In this document: positions 1-7,140 of the stretch, in pieces
Position numbering within the stretch: the stretch's first letter is position 1
How the letters are laid out: every line of letters starts with the position of its first letter
NCBI GenBank assembly: GCA_007135795.1
Contig: SLIE01000313.1
Span: forward strand, 1 to 11,960
Direction: 5' to 3'
Origin: Desulfobacterales bacterium
GTDB lineage: Bacteria > Desulfobacterota > Desulfobacteria > Desulfobacterales > Desulfosalsimonadaceae
DNA: 11,960 nt
The notes under the pieces: generated by a model
Told to the model about the DNA's origin: nothing
The model's database searches: none
Seen by the model: the letters and a program-made list of their open reading frames with translations, nothing else
Made by a program: the position numbers and the translations under genes

Positions 1-132
1 CTGAAAACTCGCCCTTATCGGGCTCAGACAGTTCAGGATGCTTTGCTTCACTTCGCCTTGATCTGTCTCCAGGCTCTCCCGAATGTTGCTCCGGGTAATA
101 CATACCCCATATTCGGAAATTAACCGCTTCAT
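1..132 (-). CDS. Possible partial CDS, unrecognised, runs off the left edge
   Basis: An ATG at 132 opens a frame of 44 codons that reaches base 1 of the window without a stop, beginning MKRLISEYGV and ending at the edge with SPIRASFQ. It starts 19 bases after the hdrB stop on the same strand, so it would be the next gene of the operon. A GGGGA sequence lies ten bases before the ATG, a little far for a good ribosome binding site. The composition (mixed charged and hydrophobic residues, ordinary codons) looks coding, but 44 open codons can occur by chance. I do not recognise the family and no function is assigned. An overlapping frame from an earlier ATG stops after six codons. Confidence 0.4.
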   Translation of the reverse strand, partial: MKRLISEYGVCITRSNIRESLETDQGEVKQSILNCLSPIRASFQ

Positions 133-151
133 ATCGCCATCGTCCCCATAT

Positions 152-1036
152 TTATAACGGTTGAGCTGCAAGCAACGCTTTGTGCTTGAATGAATTCGGC
201 ACGCATAAATTGAGATCGAGACGGACCTGCTCATCAGAGAGCCCCATTGCCAGACCCATCAGTTGCGGCAGATACAGAACCGGCACCTCGTAGTGCGTAT
301 GTCGTTTCTTCGAAGCCCGCTTCTGGTACGCTTCCAGGTTCATCTGACACATGGGACACACCGTTACTACGGCATCGGCACCCTGGGCCGCGTCCAGCAG
401 GGCGGCCACCAATTCGATACCGGCATCCGGTGCGGTACTCACAAGCGAAGCGCCGCAACATTTACCACCCATATCCCAGTCGTAAACAGAAGCCCCCAAT
501 GCCGTGATAATCGGCTCCATGGAACGGGGTGACTCAGGATCATCAAACACGGCATACGGCCGCAGGCACTGACACCCGTAATAAGGGGCGATGGAAAGAT
601 TTTCAAACGGCCGCGTCACTTTGGCCCTGATGTTCTCCACAGGTATGTCGGAAACCAGTACATCCAGCAGGTGCCTGGTTTTTATATCCCCTTTGAGTAC
701 CAGTTCCTCGGTTGCCAGCACCTGGTTGATTTTCTTCAACAGTGCCGGATCAACCCGGATTTCCCGTTCGACCCGCTTTAAATTCAGGTAACAGGCGCTG
801 CAGGGTACAAGAATATCGCACTTGTTTTTCATTTTTTCCGCAATGGCGATATTTCTGGCTGGAAGTGCAAAGGAAAGCAGGTGACTCGTCCCTTCGGCCG
901 CGGTCGCACCGCAGCATGTCCAGTCATCCAGCTCCACGAGCTCGACCCCGAGCGCGTCCAGAACCGCCATGGTGGAAAGATTGTACTCCGCGGCCGTGCC
1001 TTCAAGTGAACAACCGGGATAATAGATATATTTCAT
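152..1036 (-). CDS. hdrB: Heterodisulfide reductase subunit B (HdrB-like)
   Basis: This 294-residue cytoplasmic protein is the expected catalytic subunit for disulfide reduction. It has two complete cysteine-rich CCG domains: C9, C41-C42, C79 and C82, then C155, C193-C194, C227 and C230. In characterised HdrB these ligate two non-cubane [4Fe-4S] clusters that split the heterodisulfide. The length matches the family. The ATG overlaps the hdrC stop in an ATGA arrangement and has GAGG seven bases upstream, pointing to translational coupling with HdrC. In methanogens the substrate is CoM-S-S-CoB. A sulfate reducer lacks it, so another thiol/disulfide partner such as DsrC is a guess that the sequence does not test. 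HdrB-like proteins also act in other redox complexes, so the substrate is unknown although the family call is firm. Confidence 0.93.
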   Translation of the reverse strand: MKYIYYPGCSLEGTAAEYNLSTMAVLDALGVELVELDDWTCCGATAAEGTSHLLSFALPARNIAIAEKMKNKCDILVPCSACYLNLKRVEREIRVDPALLKKINQVLATEELVLKGDIKTRHLLDVLVSDIPVENIRAKVTRPFENLSIAPYYGCQCLRPYAVFDDPESPRSMEPIITALGASVYDWDMGGKCCGASLVSTAPDAGIELVAALLDAAQGADAVVTVCPMCQMNLEAYQKRASKKRHTHYEVPVLYLPQLMGLAMGLSDEQVRLDLNLCVPNSFKHKALLAAQPL

Positions 1037-1605
1037 GACTGTTCCTCTACTTCCTTGGCTTTTCGGAATAAGGCATCCAACTTCTGGGTTCCTTTTGAAG
1101 GGATCTCCATCGATACTTTTCTCTTGGCCATGAGGCGCATGCCGAGCGGGGTAAATTTAAGCGGAATCACCGGGCTTCTCATGGAAATGAAATAAAGTGT
1201 CATAAACTCCATTTCCCTCACCCTGCCATGACGCCGGACGCTCTCCATGAAGCTTTTATAAAAACGAACACTTTGTTTGTATTGTACGAGATTCTCCGAG
1301 GCGGCAATCTGCTTCAGCAAACTCATGGCATCGGTCAGCGGTAGTCCCCGAGGGCACCTGAGCGTACAGGAATAGCAATTGGAACAAAGGGAAAACGTAC
1401 GGCTTTTAAATATTTCTTCCTCGTTGTGCGTGAGCAAAAGCCGCCACAAGTGCCGGGGCGTTGCATCCATTGCCGCTGCATTGGGGCATGACCCACTGCA
1501 TGTGCCGCACTGGATGCAAGCCAGGATCGTTTTTCGCACGGGTGCAAGTTTTTGCGTTAAGGTCAAAGGGGTTTCCCCTGAACGTCTGTCAATTGCAGGT
1601 ATCAT
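1033..1605 (-). CDS. hdrC: Heterodisulfide reductase subunit C (HdrC-like), 2x[4Fe-4S]
   Basis: This 190-residue electron-transfer subunit links HdrA to HdrB. Two ferredoxin motifs are visible: C30-x2-C33-x2-C36-x3-C40-P and C74-x2-C77-x2-C80-x3-C84-P, each expected to hold a [4Fe-4S] cluster. They are followed by the helical C-terminal half usual for HdrC (the FYKSFMESVRRHGRVREM stretch near residues 114-131 is typical of the family). No membrane segment is seen, so this is the soluble HdrC type rather than HdrE- or DsrM-linked. The ATG at 1605 has AAGGA about six bases upstream. The gene overlaps hdrB by four bases. The 80 bases between it and the upstream hdrA contain no gene and no terminator that I can see, consistent with one transcript. 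Confidence 0.93.
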   Translation of the reverse strand: MIPAIDRRSGETPLTLTQKLAPVRKTILACIQCGTCSGSCPNAAAMDATPRHLWRLLLTHNEEEIFKSRTFSLCSNCYSCTLRCPRGLPLTDAMSLLKQIAASENLVQYKQSVRFYKSFMESVRRHGRVREMEFMTLYFISMRSPVIPLKFTPLGMRLMAKRKVSMEIPSKGTQKLDALFRKAKEVEEQS

Positions 1606-1685
1606 TTTGTTTCCTTCCAGCCGTATATTTTCAAGTGCTTTGCTTTGATCAAACAGATGCGTCCCGAAACATCACTTCCCAACCA

Positions 1686-4600
1686 TCAATCAAGGACCAT
1701 GTCGATCATGTCGAGCATCCGTCCGTCAAAGAACCCATCCACCACAGAAGCACTGTTCGGACATTCCGAGGCACAATTACCGCATCCCTGGCACATGGTT
1801 GCGTTAACCAGCACCCTTTGCATGTCAATATCCACGGACCTGGCACCATAAGGACAGACGTCAATGCAACGTTCACAAAGACTGCAAAGGCTGTGTCTGA
1901 CCCGTGCAGTGACGGAAGCCCTTGAAAGCGCCGTTTTCGACAATATCCGCAGTGCGCGCTGGGCAGCGGCCTGGGCCGTAGCAACGGACTCTGTTATGGA
2001 GCGCGGTCCAAGTGCGATTCCGCAGGCAAAAACGCCCTCTTTCAAGCTGTCCAACGGCCGCCATTTGGGCTCGGCTTCCATAAAAAACCCGTCGTCATCG
2101 ATCCCCGCACCAAATGCATTGGCAAGGCTCACCGGCAATGTCGGTACGATCCCGGTTGCAAGGACCAGAAGATCGGCATTGACTTGAACCCTGGCTTCCA
2201 GAAGCGGTTCATAAGCGGTAACGCTTACCCCTGAAGCACCGTCTTCAACCATGACTTCCGGCCGGGCATCCACCGTATAAGGAATAAAAACCGCCCCTGC
2301 GCGCCGGGCTTCCGTAAACCAGGTTTCCGTGAACCCGTAAGTCATCATATCCCTGTAAAAAACGTATATCGAAAGGTCCGGGTTCTCTTTTTTCATATGC
2401 AGAATGTGCTTGAGCGTCGAGGCACAACAGACCCTGCTGCAATAGTTTCTTGGCTCCTCCCGGGATCCCACGCACTGGATCATGGCAACCGTATCGATTG
2501 TCTTGTAGTCGATTTCTTTACTGAAAGTTTTCTGCTCCAATTCCTTCTGGGTGACGACCGCCGGGCTTTTTCCATACCCATAAGCCTCTGTCCCAGCTTC
2601 CCCGCCGCCGGTTGCAATAATGACAACCCCGTGCTGAAGCGTCACCGGGGCGGCTTCCCGGGTTTCAATGGTTGTGTAAAAACAACCCACCTCACCAAAA
2701 GAGCTGATGACCGTGCTGTTCAGATGGCGTCCAATTTTAGGGTGCTGTTCCACGCGCTGCTGGAGATTTTCACTAAAAGCCGCAGCGTCCCATCCTTCAA
2801 TGGTGTTTTTAAGCCAGTCGAGGTTCCCGCCAAGCCCGGTTTCTTTTTCAACAAGGGCAACATCATACCCGTGATTCGCAATCGATAGCGCTGCGGTCAT
2901 TCCGGCAACGCCACCGCCGACAACCAGGGCTCCCCGAATCACGGGGACGGAAGATTTTGGCAACGGGTCGATACCGATTAAACGCGATACGCCTGATTTG
3001 AGATTTCGGATGATCGCCTGTTGTGTGGCACTCGCATTGGGAATTCCGTCCGTACTGATTATCCACGGGGTTCGGATATCAACAACGTCCATCAGGGAAG
3101 GATCGAGCATCACTTCGGCGCCAAGATCCTTGATCCGCCGGGTATACGCATAAGGCATGCAGGCGCCCAATAAAAGACGGTTATACCCTTTGCGTTTTGC
3201 GGTTTTAACAAGTGCGTCCCACCCTTCAGCCGTGCACACGCCGGGAACGGTTAAGACATCTTCAACAGCCGGGTCGGATTTCAGTGATACGGCGATTATT
3301 TCCAAATCGACATTGCCGTAAGATCCGCATTCGCAAAGCAGTACCCGTACTTTCGGCGTTTGATGGGATACATCGATATACTCAGGCGTATCCCCAACGA
3401 CTTCTGCCATGCCGCCCCCTGTCGCATGAAGCGTCACAGAGGCCAGAAGTGATGCGGAACCAGCGGATATAACGGATTCAGCGATATCCCGGGGTCCTGA
3501 GAATGAGCCGCCTAAAAAAATTCCGGCCTTCTTTGTTTCAGCGGAAGAAAAAGGTTCCGTTGCAGCAAACCCCCACTGGTTCAATTCGCAATCCCCGACT
3601 TCTGCCAACCGTTCCGCACCTGAAGCGGGTTTTTGCCCAGTGGACAGTACCACCATGTCAAACGCCGATTCAATTCGCTTGCTCCCGTCACCCGGATAGG
3701 AAAGCAACAATTTGCCCGTTTTGTCATCCTGGTAAACCGTGTGCACCCGCCCCCGGGTAAAACGAACGCCGTATTCGGTTTCGGCCCTGTCCCGAAATCG
3801 CTGGAAGGTTTTACCCGGTGTCCGCATGTCCATGTAAAAAATGGTCGCTTCCAGGTTGTCCGGCCCGTGCTCTTTTGCCAGCATGGCTTCCTTGATCGCG
3901 AACATGCAGCAAATGCCCGAACAATAATCCGACCCGGATTGCAGATCCCTGGACCCGACACACTGTATCCACGCAATTTTTTCTACCGGTTTACCGTCGG
4001 ACGGGCGAACGAGCCCGCCGCTGCCGGGCCCGGTGCCGCTGATCAGGCGTTCGAACTCAAGTCCGGTCACCACGTCGGGATATTGCTTGTATCCAAAGGT
4101 GTTCTTCCCGACAGACGGATCATAGCAGCTCGTCCCGCCACAGAAAATTACCGTCCCCGCACTGATCTGTTCCCCCTTTGACGCTTCCTGGGTTTCGTAT
4201 ACCGCTATTACCTTCGATACCAGATCCTCCGGGTCAAAAGGTTTCATGAGATATTCCATGGCTCCGGTTTTCATCGCCTCGACCGCTGTTTCCACGGTGG
4301 CGTAAGCAGTCATCATGACCACCGCCATCTCGGGAAATATCTCTTTTGTTTTTTTCAGGACCTCCACACCATCCATCCCCGGCATTTTGATATCGAGCAG
4401 AACCATCTTAAACGTCTGCCGGGTCAGCAACTCGAGCGCCTCTTCACCGGAAGCGGCCGTTTCCACGGAGAACCCTTCTTCCTCAAGCCATTCCTTGATT
4501 GAATCACGCACGGTATATTCGTCATCCACAACCAATACGCTGAAATCCTGACGTCCCTGCCTGAACAGACCAATTGCGCCGGTAGGACATACCCCCACGC

Positions 4601-5111
4601 ATTCACCGCACCGTGTGCAGGCCGCCGGATCGATCACATATGTATTTGGCATCATATGCGGCACGGGAAGGTAAACGGCCTTCCGTTTCCCCAACCCGGC
4701 ATTGAAATCGTCCGCAACCTCGACCGGGCATACGTTTGTGCATTCACCACAGCCGATACAGGTTTCCGGATTCACAAAATCCGGTTGTTTTTTCAGCCGC
4801 ACTGTAAAACTACCGGCTTCCCCCTCGATTCCGACCACTTCCGTAGAGGTTCGGATATCGATATTTTCATGAAAGAGCCCTTTCCTGAGACAATATTGTG
4901 ATCCGGCATCCCGCTCGACAAGAGGAAGCATTTTACACATGCCGCAATGATTGGTCGGAAACTGATTGTCGAGCTGGCTGAGAATGCCACCTAAATGGGG
5001 CGCTTTATCCACAAGGGTAACCGGATACCCTGTTTCAGCCAGATCCAGGGCGGCACGGATACCGCTTATGCCACCGCCTACCACGAGGGCTCGTCCGATC
5101 TTGGGTTTCAT
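1686..5111 (-). CDS. hdrA: Tandem HdrA-HdrA fusion with embedded response-regulator receiver domain
   Basis: A 1141-residue FAD and Fe-S protein containing two HdrA-like halves. First half: FAD motif GGGISG (12-17), FPTNHCGMC with C56 and C59, and ferredoxin motifs C118/C121/C124/C128 and C165/C168/C171/C175. A CheY-like receiver follows at about 190-305: acidic pair D196-D197, phospho-acceptor D240 in LLDIKMPGMDG, T268 and K290 in MKPF. HdrA then resumes with the CVGSR motif (C384) and YCSGICC (C397, C401, C402). Second half: a degenerate N-terminal CECG motif (593-596), FAD motif GGGVAG (732-737), C880/C891/C895/C896 and a C-terminal ferredoxin pair (C1076-C1086 and C1107-C1117). It lacks the FPTxxCxxC cluster motif. 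A typical HdrA is about 650 residues. The ATG has AAGGAG nine bases upstream. The likely role is electron distribution or bifurcation feeding HdrC; phosphorylation control is inferred from motifs only. Confidence 0.93.
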   Translation of the reverse strand: MKPKIGRALVVGGGISGIRAALDLAETGYPVTLVDKAPHLGGILSQLDNQFPTNHCGMCKMLPLVERDAGSQYCLRKGLFHENIDIRTSTEVVGIEGEAGSFTVRLKKQPDFVNPETCIGCGECTNVCPVEVADDFNAGLGKRKAVYLPVPHMMPNTYVIDPAACTRCGECVGVCPTGAIGLFRQGRQDFSVLVVDDEYTVRDSIKEWLEEEGFSVETAASGEEALELLTRQTFKMVLLDIKMPGMDGVEVLKKTKEIFPEMAVVMMTAYATVETAVEAMKTGAMEYLMKPFDPEDLVSKVIAVYETQEASKGEQISAGTVIFCGGTSCYDPSVGKNTFGYKQYPDVVTGLEFERLISGTGPGSGGLVRPSDGKPVEKIAWIQCVGSRDLQSGSDYCSGICCMFAIKEAMLAKEHGPDNLEATIFYMDMRTPGKTFQRFRDRAETEYGVRFTRGRVHTVYQDDKTGKLLLSYPGDGSKRIESAFDMVVLSTGQKPASGAERLAEVGDCELNQWGFAATEPFSSAETKKAGIFLGGSFSGPRDIAESVISAGSASLLASVTLHATGGGMAEVVGDTPEYIDVSHQTPKVRVLLCECGSYGNVDLEIIAVSLKSDPAVEDVLTVPGVCTAEGWDALVKTAKRKGYNRLLLGACMPYAYTRRIKDLGAEVMLDPSLMDVVDIRTPWIISTDGIPNASATQQAIIRNLKSGVSRLIGIDPLPKSSVPVIRGALVVGGGVAGMTAALSIANHGYDVALVEKETGLGGNLDWLKNTIEGWDAAAFSENLQQRVEQHPKIGRHLNSTVISSFGEVGCFYTTIETREAAPVTLQHGVVIIATGGGEAGTEAYGYGKSPAVVTQKELEQKTFSKEIDYKTIDTVAMIQCVGSREEPRNYCSRVCCASTLKHILHMKKENPDLSIYVFYRDMMTYGFTETWFTEARRAGAVFIPYTVDARPEVMVEDGASGVSVTAYEPLLEARVQVNADLLVLATGIVPTLPVSLANAFGAGIDDDGFFMEAEPKWRPLDSLKEGVFACGIALGPRSITESVATAQAAAQRALRILSKTALSRASVTARVRHSLCSLCERCIDVCPYGARSVDIDMQRVLVNATMCQGCGNCASECPNSASVVDGFFDGRMLDMIDMVLD

Positions 5112-5404
5112 ATATCAGGACTCCTTTTTACAAATACATGCTGATCGTCTGGGCATTACAAGATTCAGACCCGGTTGATGCAATGGTTCGAGTATAGCCC
5201 CCGACCGTGCAAGGCCTTTTTCCCGGTGCGCTATTTTACAACCCGTCATTTCCGTTGACCGGGAACAATGTCGCTTACACATTGATCCCGCACCTTGACC
5301 CGTACACCGGTTTCTCTGGCACTGGTGCCCCTGTCCGTGACCATGGCCCTTACACCCCGGTCCGTCATCCCTGAATCCTATACTCTGGGGTCTACACGTC
5401 GATC
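5112..5404. other. 293-base intercistronic gap between the frhB-like gene and the receiver-hdrA
   Basis: Every other spacing in this operon is between a four-base overlap and 113 bases, so this gap stands out. On the - strand one frame stays open across its whole length (see the candidate CDS 5115-5408). A second frame, the one of the upstream frhB-like gene, reads a 40-codon stretch starting MTDRGVRAMVTDRG with a repeated TDRG motif before stopping. The third frame is closed early. An 8-bp perfect inverted repeat lies at 5220-5265. I see no U-run terminator and no convincing promoter. Possible explanations are a small gene, a decayed gene or a structured RNA spacer that sets the expression of the downstream hdrABC part. 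Confidence 0.6.
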
Positions 5405-5408
5405 TCAA
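5115..5408 (-). CDS. Candidate small Cys/His-rich protein filling the gap (doubtful)
   Basis: A TTG at 5408 overlaps the TGA of the frhB-like gene and is preceded by GGAGGT with six bases of spacing, a very good ribosome binding site. The frame runs 97 codons and stops nine bases before the next ATG, so it fits the gap exactly. The product would carry nine cysteines (5, 19, 30, 35, 44, 48, 57, 91, 93) and a glycine-histidine stretch CKGHGHGQGHQC at 19-30, suggestive of metal binding. Against it: codons such as AGA, ATA, CGA and GGA are common, unlike the neighbours; the composition is rich in Arg and Gly; I recognise no family; and the GGAGGT also encodes the normal end of the upstream protein. 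No function is proposed. Confidence 0.25.
   Translation of the reverse strand: MRSTCRPQSIGFRDDGPGCKGHGHGQGHQCQRNRCTGQGAGSMCKRHCSRSTEMTGCKIAHREKGLARSGAILEPLHQPGLNLVMPRRSACICKKES
5220..5265 (-). repeat. Intercistronic inverted repeat (possible RNA stem-loop)
   Basis: The arms TTCCCGGT and ACCGGGAA are perfect reverse complements of eight bases, separated by 30 bases. Inside the loop, CAAC and GTTG can extend the pairing with an internal bulge. On the operon strand the structure is followed by AAAAAGG rather than a run of U, so it is not an intrinsic terminator. It could stabilise or process the mRNA between the upstream genes and the hdrA-hdrC-hdrB part; that role is inference. Confidence 0.4.
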
Positions 5409-6550
5409 TGTTTTACCTCCACGACATCCGCCAACTCATTTTCCTTGAAAACCGACAACGGCGGGTCGTCCGTCAGGCTTCTGCCTGCTTCGTAATCGAA
5501 CGCCGCCTGGGTTGCATGCGCGGTCATACTGAACAGTTCCATCAACGAAATATCATTGGGGCATGCATTGGAACACTGCCCGCACGCCACGCACGCGGTT
5601 GAAATGTGCGCCATCCGGGTTATATGATAGAAAACCGTATCCGTGGGCATCCGAATCTTCCCTTTTCGGCGTGCCCACCGGAGGTACTGGTAAGGATCGT
5701 GGTCAAACACATCCGTTACAAAAACACATTCACGACAGTAACACACCGGACAAGCCACCCGGCAATTATAGCAATTGATGCACCCGGACAGATAGTTGGC
5801 AAGCTTTTCCGGGGTATCGGTTTTTTCATGCGTCGCCTCGAACATCTCGTTTCTGAACGTCTCGCGCGTGGCAATCAGGGATTCAATCACGGCGTCGCGT
5901 TTATCGGGCGCTTCGGTTACGCTCAAGCCGAGGGCGTCCAGGATGCCTTCACCCTTTTCCGTCTCCGCACCCAGAAGAAACTGTTTGTCAATATCAATGC
6001 CGAAAATCCCGATTGACACATCAGCGCCGTGTGGCACCGGGTGAACGCAAGCCCTGCACGCCGTCGATAATTGAAGACCGTTTTCAAAGCTTGTTTCACC
6101 TGAAAGAACGGCGCTGAGAAACGTGTCGGTAAACCCGGCCCTTTCATCCGCCGCGATTTTCCCGTAATCCGCATTATTGAATGCACCGGGACAATCAATC
6201 CCCACAACGATGAGATCATCTATGGATCCCTGCTTCAGTTTGACCAGCTCGACATGCGCCCGGATTTCGCAAGGTCGCAAAACAACCGCAACCGTTCCGC
6301 CGGTCGGTTTTTTGCTCAAACGGGATACCAGGCGAGCGGCGTTCAGCGGGAAAGATGGCGCAAAGAGATCGATCATATCCATCTGTGCCGGATCCGTAAC
6401 GAGCGTCTGCATCACCCCGCCGCCTGGCGAAAGCCGCATTGGTGCCATTACAGCGCTTACGAGGCCCTGCTCGAGCATGGACCTGAACAGGGATGCGAGC
6501 GACGCCTGCAAACCCCCGTCGGTTAAATTGTATAAAGCGGTTTTTGCCAT
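5405..6550 (-). CDS. FrhB/FdhB-like (coenzyme F420 hydrogenase/dehydrogenase beta) Fe-S flavoprotein
   Basis: A 381-residue protein of the FrhB/FdhB family, which uses FAD and Fe-S clusters to pass electrons to F420, ferredoxin or partner subunits. Visible marks are the family motif RPCEIRA (C94), GIDCPG (C120), and CRAC (C165, C168) followed by the usual acidic/ADVSIG segment. The C-terminal half holds a cysteine-dense block (C257, C260, C263, C267, C270, C272, C275) and a standard [4Fe-4S] motif C320/C323/C326/C330-P. I chose the ATG at 6550 because GGAGG lies six bases upstream and the protein then begins MAKTALYNL; a TTG at 6586 would add 12 residues without that support. Bacteria of this kind generally lack F420 as a main carrier, so ferredoxin or an Hdr partner is the likelier electron exchange. 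Membership in the Hdr complex is inferred from gene order. Confidence 0.82.
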   Translation of the reverse strand: MAKTALYNLTDGGLQASLASLFRSMLEQGLVSAVMAPMRLSPGGGVMQTLVTDPAQMDMIDLFAPSFPLNAARLVSRLSKKPTGGTVAVVLRPCEIRAHVELVKLKQGSIDDLIVVGIDCPGAFNNADYGKIAADERAGFTDTFLSAVLSGETSFENGLQLSTACRACVHPVPHGADVSIGIFGIDIDKQFLLGAETEKGEGILDALGLSVTEAPDKRDAVIESLIATRETFRNEMFEATHEKTDTPEKLANYLSGCINCYNCRVACPVCYCRECVFVTDVFDHDPYQYLRWARRKGKIRMPTDTVFYHITRMAHISTACVACGQCSNACPNDISLMELFSMTAHATQAAFDYEAGRSLTDDPPLSVFKENELADVVEVKH

Positions 6551-6601
6551 GAAATGCCTCCATACCTCTATGCTGTTTATCGCCAAACCCGATATTGGAT
6601 A

Positions 6602-7027
6602 TCAGACAACCGCCGCCTGCTTTGCCTCATTGGGTCCCAGCGCTTTGATTTCAACCACCATGTCTCTTATGGTCTGTGCAAACTGAATGCCATCGGATGC
6701 CCCGATCCACGTCAACTTGATCCGCTTCTCATCAAACCCGTACTGGGGCAGAATGGTTTTGAGCAGTTTCATCCGCCGGCGTGCCTTGTAATTGCCGTTA
6801 ATATAATGACAGTCCCCGGGATGGCACCCGCTGACCAGCACGGCATCCGTCCCTTCCAGGAACGCTTTTATGATATACTTCGGGTCCACCATCCCCGTGC
6901 ACATGACCCGGATGAGCCGCACATTGCTGGGGTATGACAAACGGGATGTCCCTGCAAGATCCGCTGCCGTATACGTGCACCAGTTGCACACAAAAGCGAT
7001 GATTGTTGGTTCAAAGCCTTCATCCAT
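6602..7027 (-). CDS. mvhD: MvhD-like [2Fe-2S] electron-transfer subunit
   Basis: This 141-residue protein matches the MvhD/FlpD family, the small subunit that in methanogens hands electrons from hydrogenase or formate dehydrogenase to HdrA. Conserved cysteines are present as CNWC (C14, C17), MCTG (C43), GCHPGDCHY (C68, C73), which provide the ligands of the [2Fe-2S] cluster. All positions are Cys codons; there is no in-frame TGA suggesting the selenocysteine seen in some relatives. The ATG at 7027 has GGAGG eight bases upstream. It lies directly after the GltD-bearing hdrA, from which it is separated by 113 bases, and 51 bases before the frhB-like gene. With no MvhA/G hydrogenase genes here, the partner is probably the NAD(P)H module or the FrhB-like protein. 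Confidence 0.93.
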   Translation of the reverse strand: MDEGFEPTIIAFVCNWCTYTAADLAGTSRLSYPSNVRLIRVMCTGMVDPKYIIKAFLEGTDAVLVSGCHPGDCHYINGNYKARRRMKLLKTILPQYGFDEKRIKLTWIGASDGIQFAQTIRDMVVEIKALGPNEAKQAAVV

Positions 7028-7124
7028 GAGTGTTTCCTCCGCTTCGTATGTTCTTCAATCTGTTTTATTCTATTGTATGTGCGCCTGCGCCACGTTGTGC
7101 CGTTCCCCGTCCGTTTTTGCATCC

Positions 7125-7140
7125 TGCGGACTTTGCCGCA
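7125..7140 (-). repeat. Short hairpin immediately after the hdrA stop codon
   Basis: TGCGG and CCGCA form a five-base stem with a six-base loop directly adjoining the hdrA stop. No run of U follows, so it is not a terminator. It might protect the 3' end of the upstream message within the 113-base spacer. Such short stems are common by chance. Confidence 0.2.

Noticed and set aside
1606..1685. FNR-like site TTTGATCAAA between hdrA and hdrC
   Set aside because: It is a 10-base palindrome without the four-base spacer of the FNR consensus and lies inside an operon; chance is likely.
5195..5290. Internal sigma-70 promoter before the receiver-hdrA (TAAAAT as -10)
   Set aside because: No acceptable -35 hexamer lies at 16-19 bases; the match is no better than chance.
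5295..5385. Tandem repeat of about 26 bases around the TDRG-coding stretch
   Set aside because: The units align only loosely (shared ACACC and GTCCGT pieces) and the period is not constant, so I cannot support a defined repeat.
6551..6586. TTG start at 6586 for the frhB-like gene
   Set aside because: The ATG at 6550 has GGAGG six bases upstream and gives the family-like N-terminus; the extra 12 residues are not supported.
6602..7027. Selenocysteine in the MvhD-like protein or in the HdrA proteins
   Set aside because: Some relatives use it, but all expected cysteines here are TGT/TGC codons and no gene is interrupted by an in-frame TGA.
7028..7140. Terminator between hdrA and mvhD
   Set aside because: Only a five-base stem is present and no run of U follows, so transcription probably continues.
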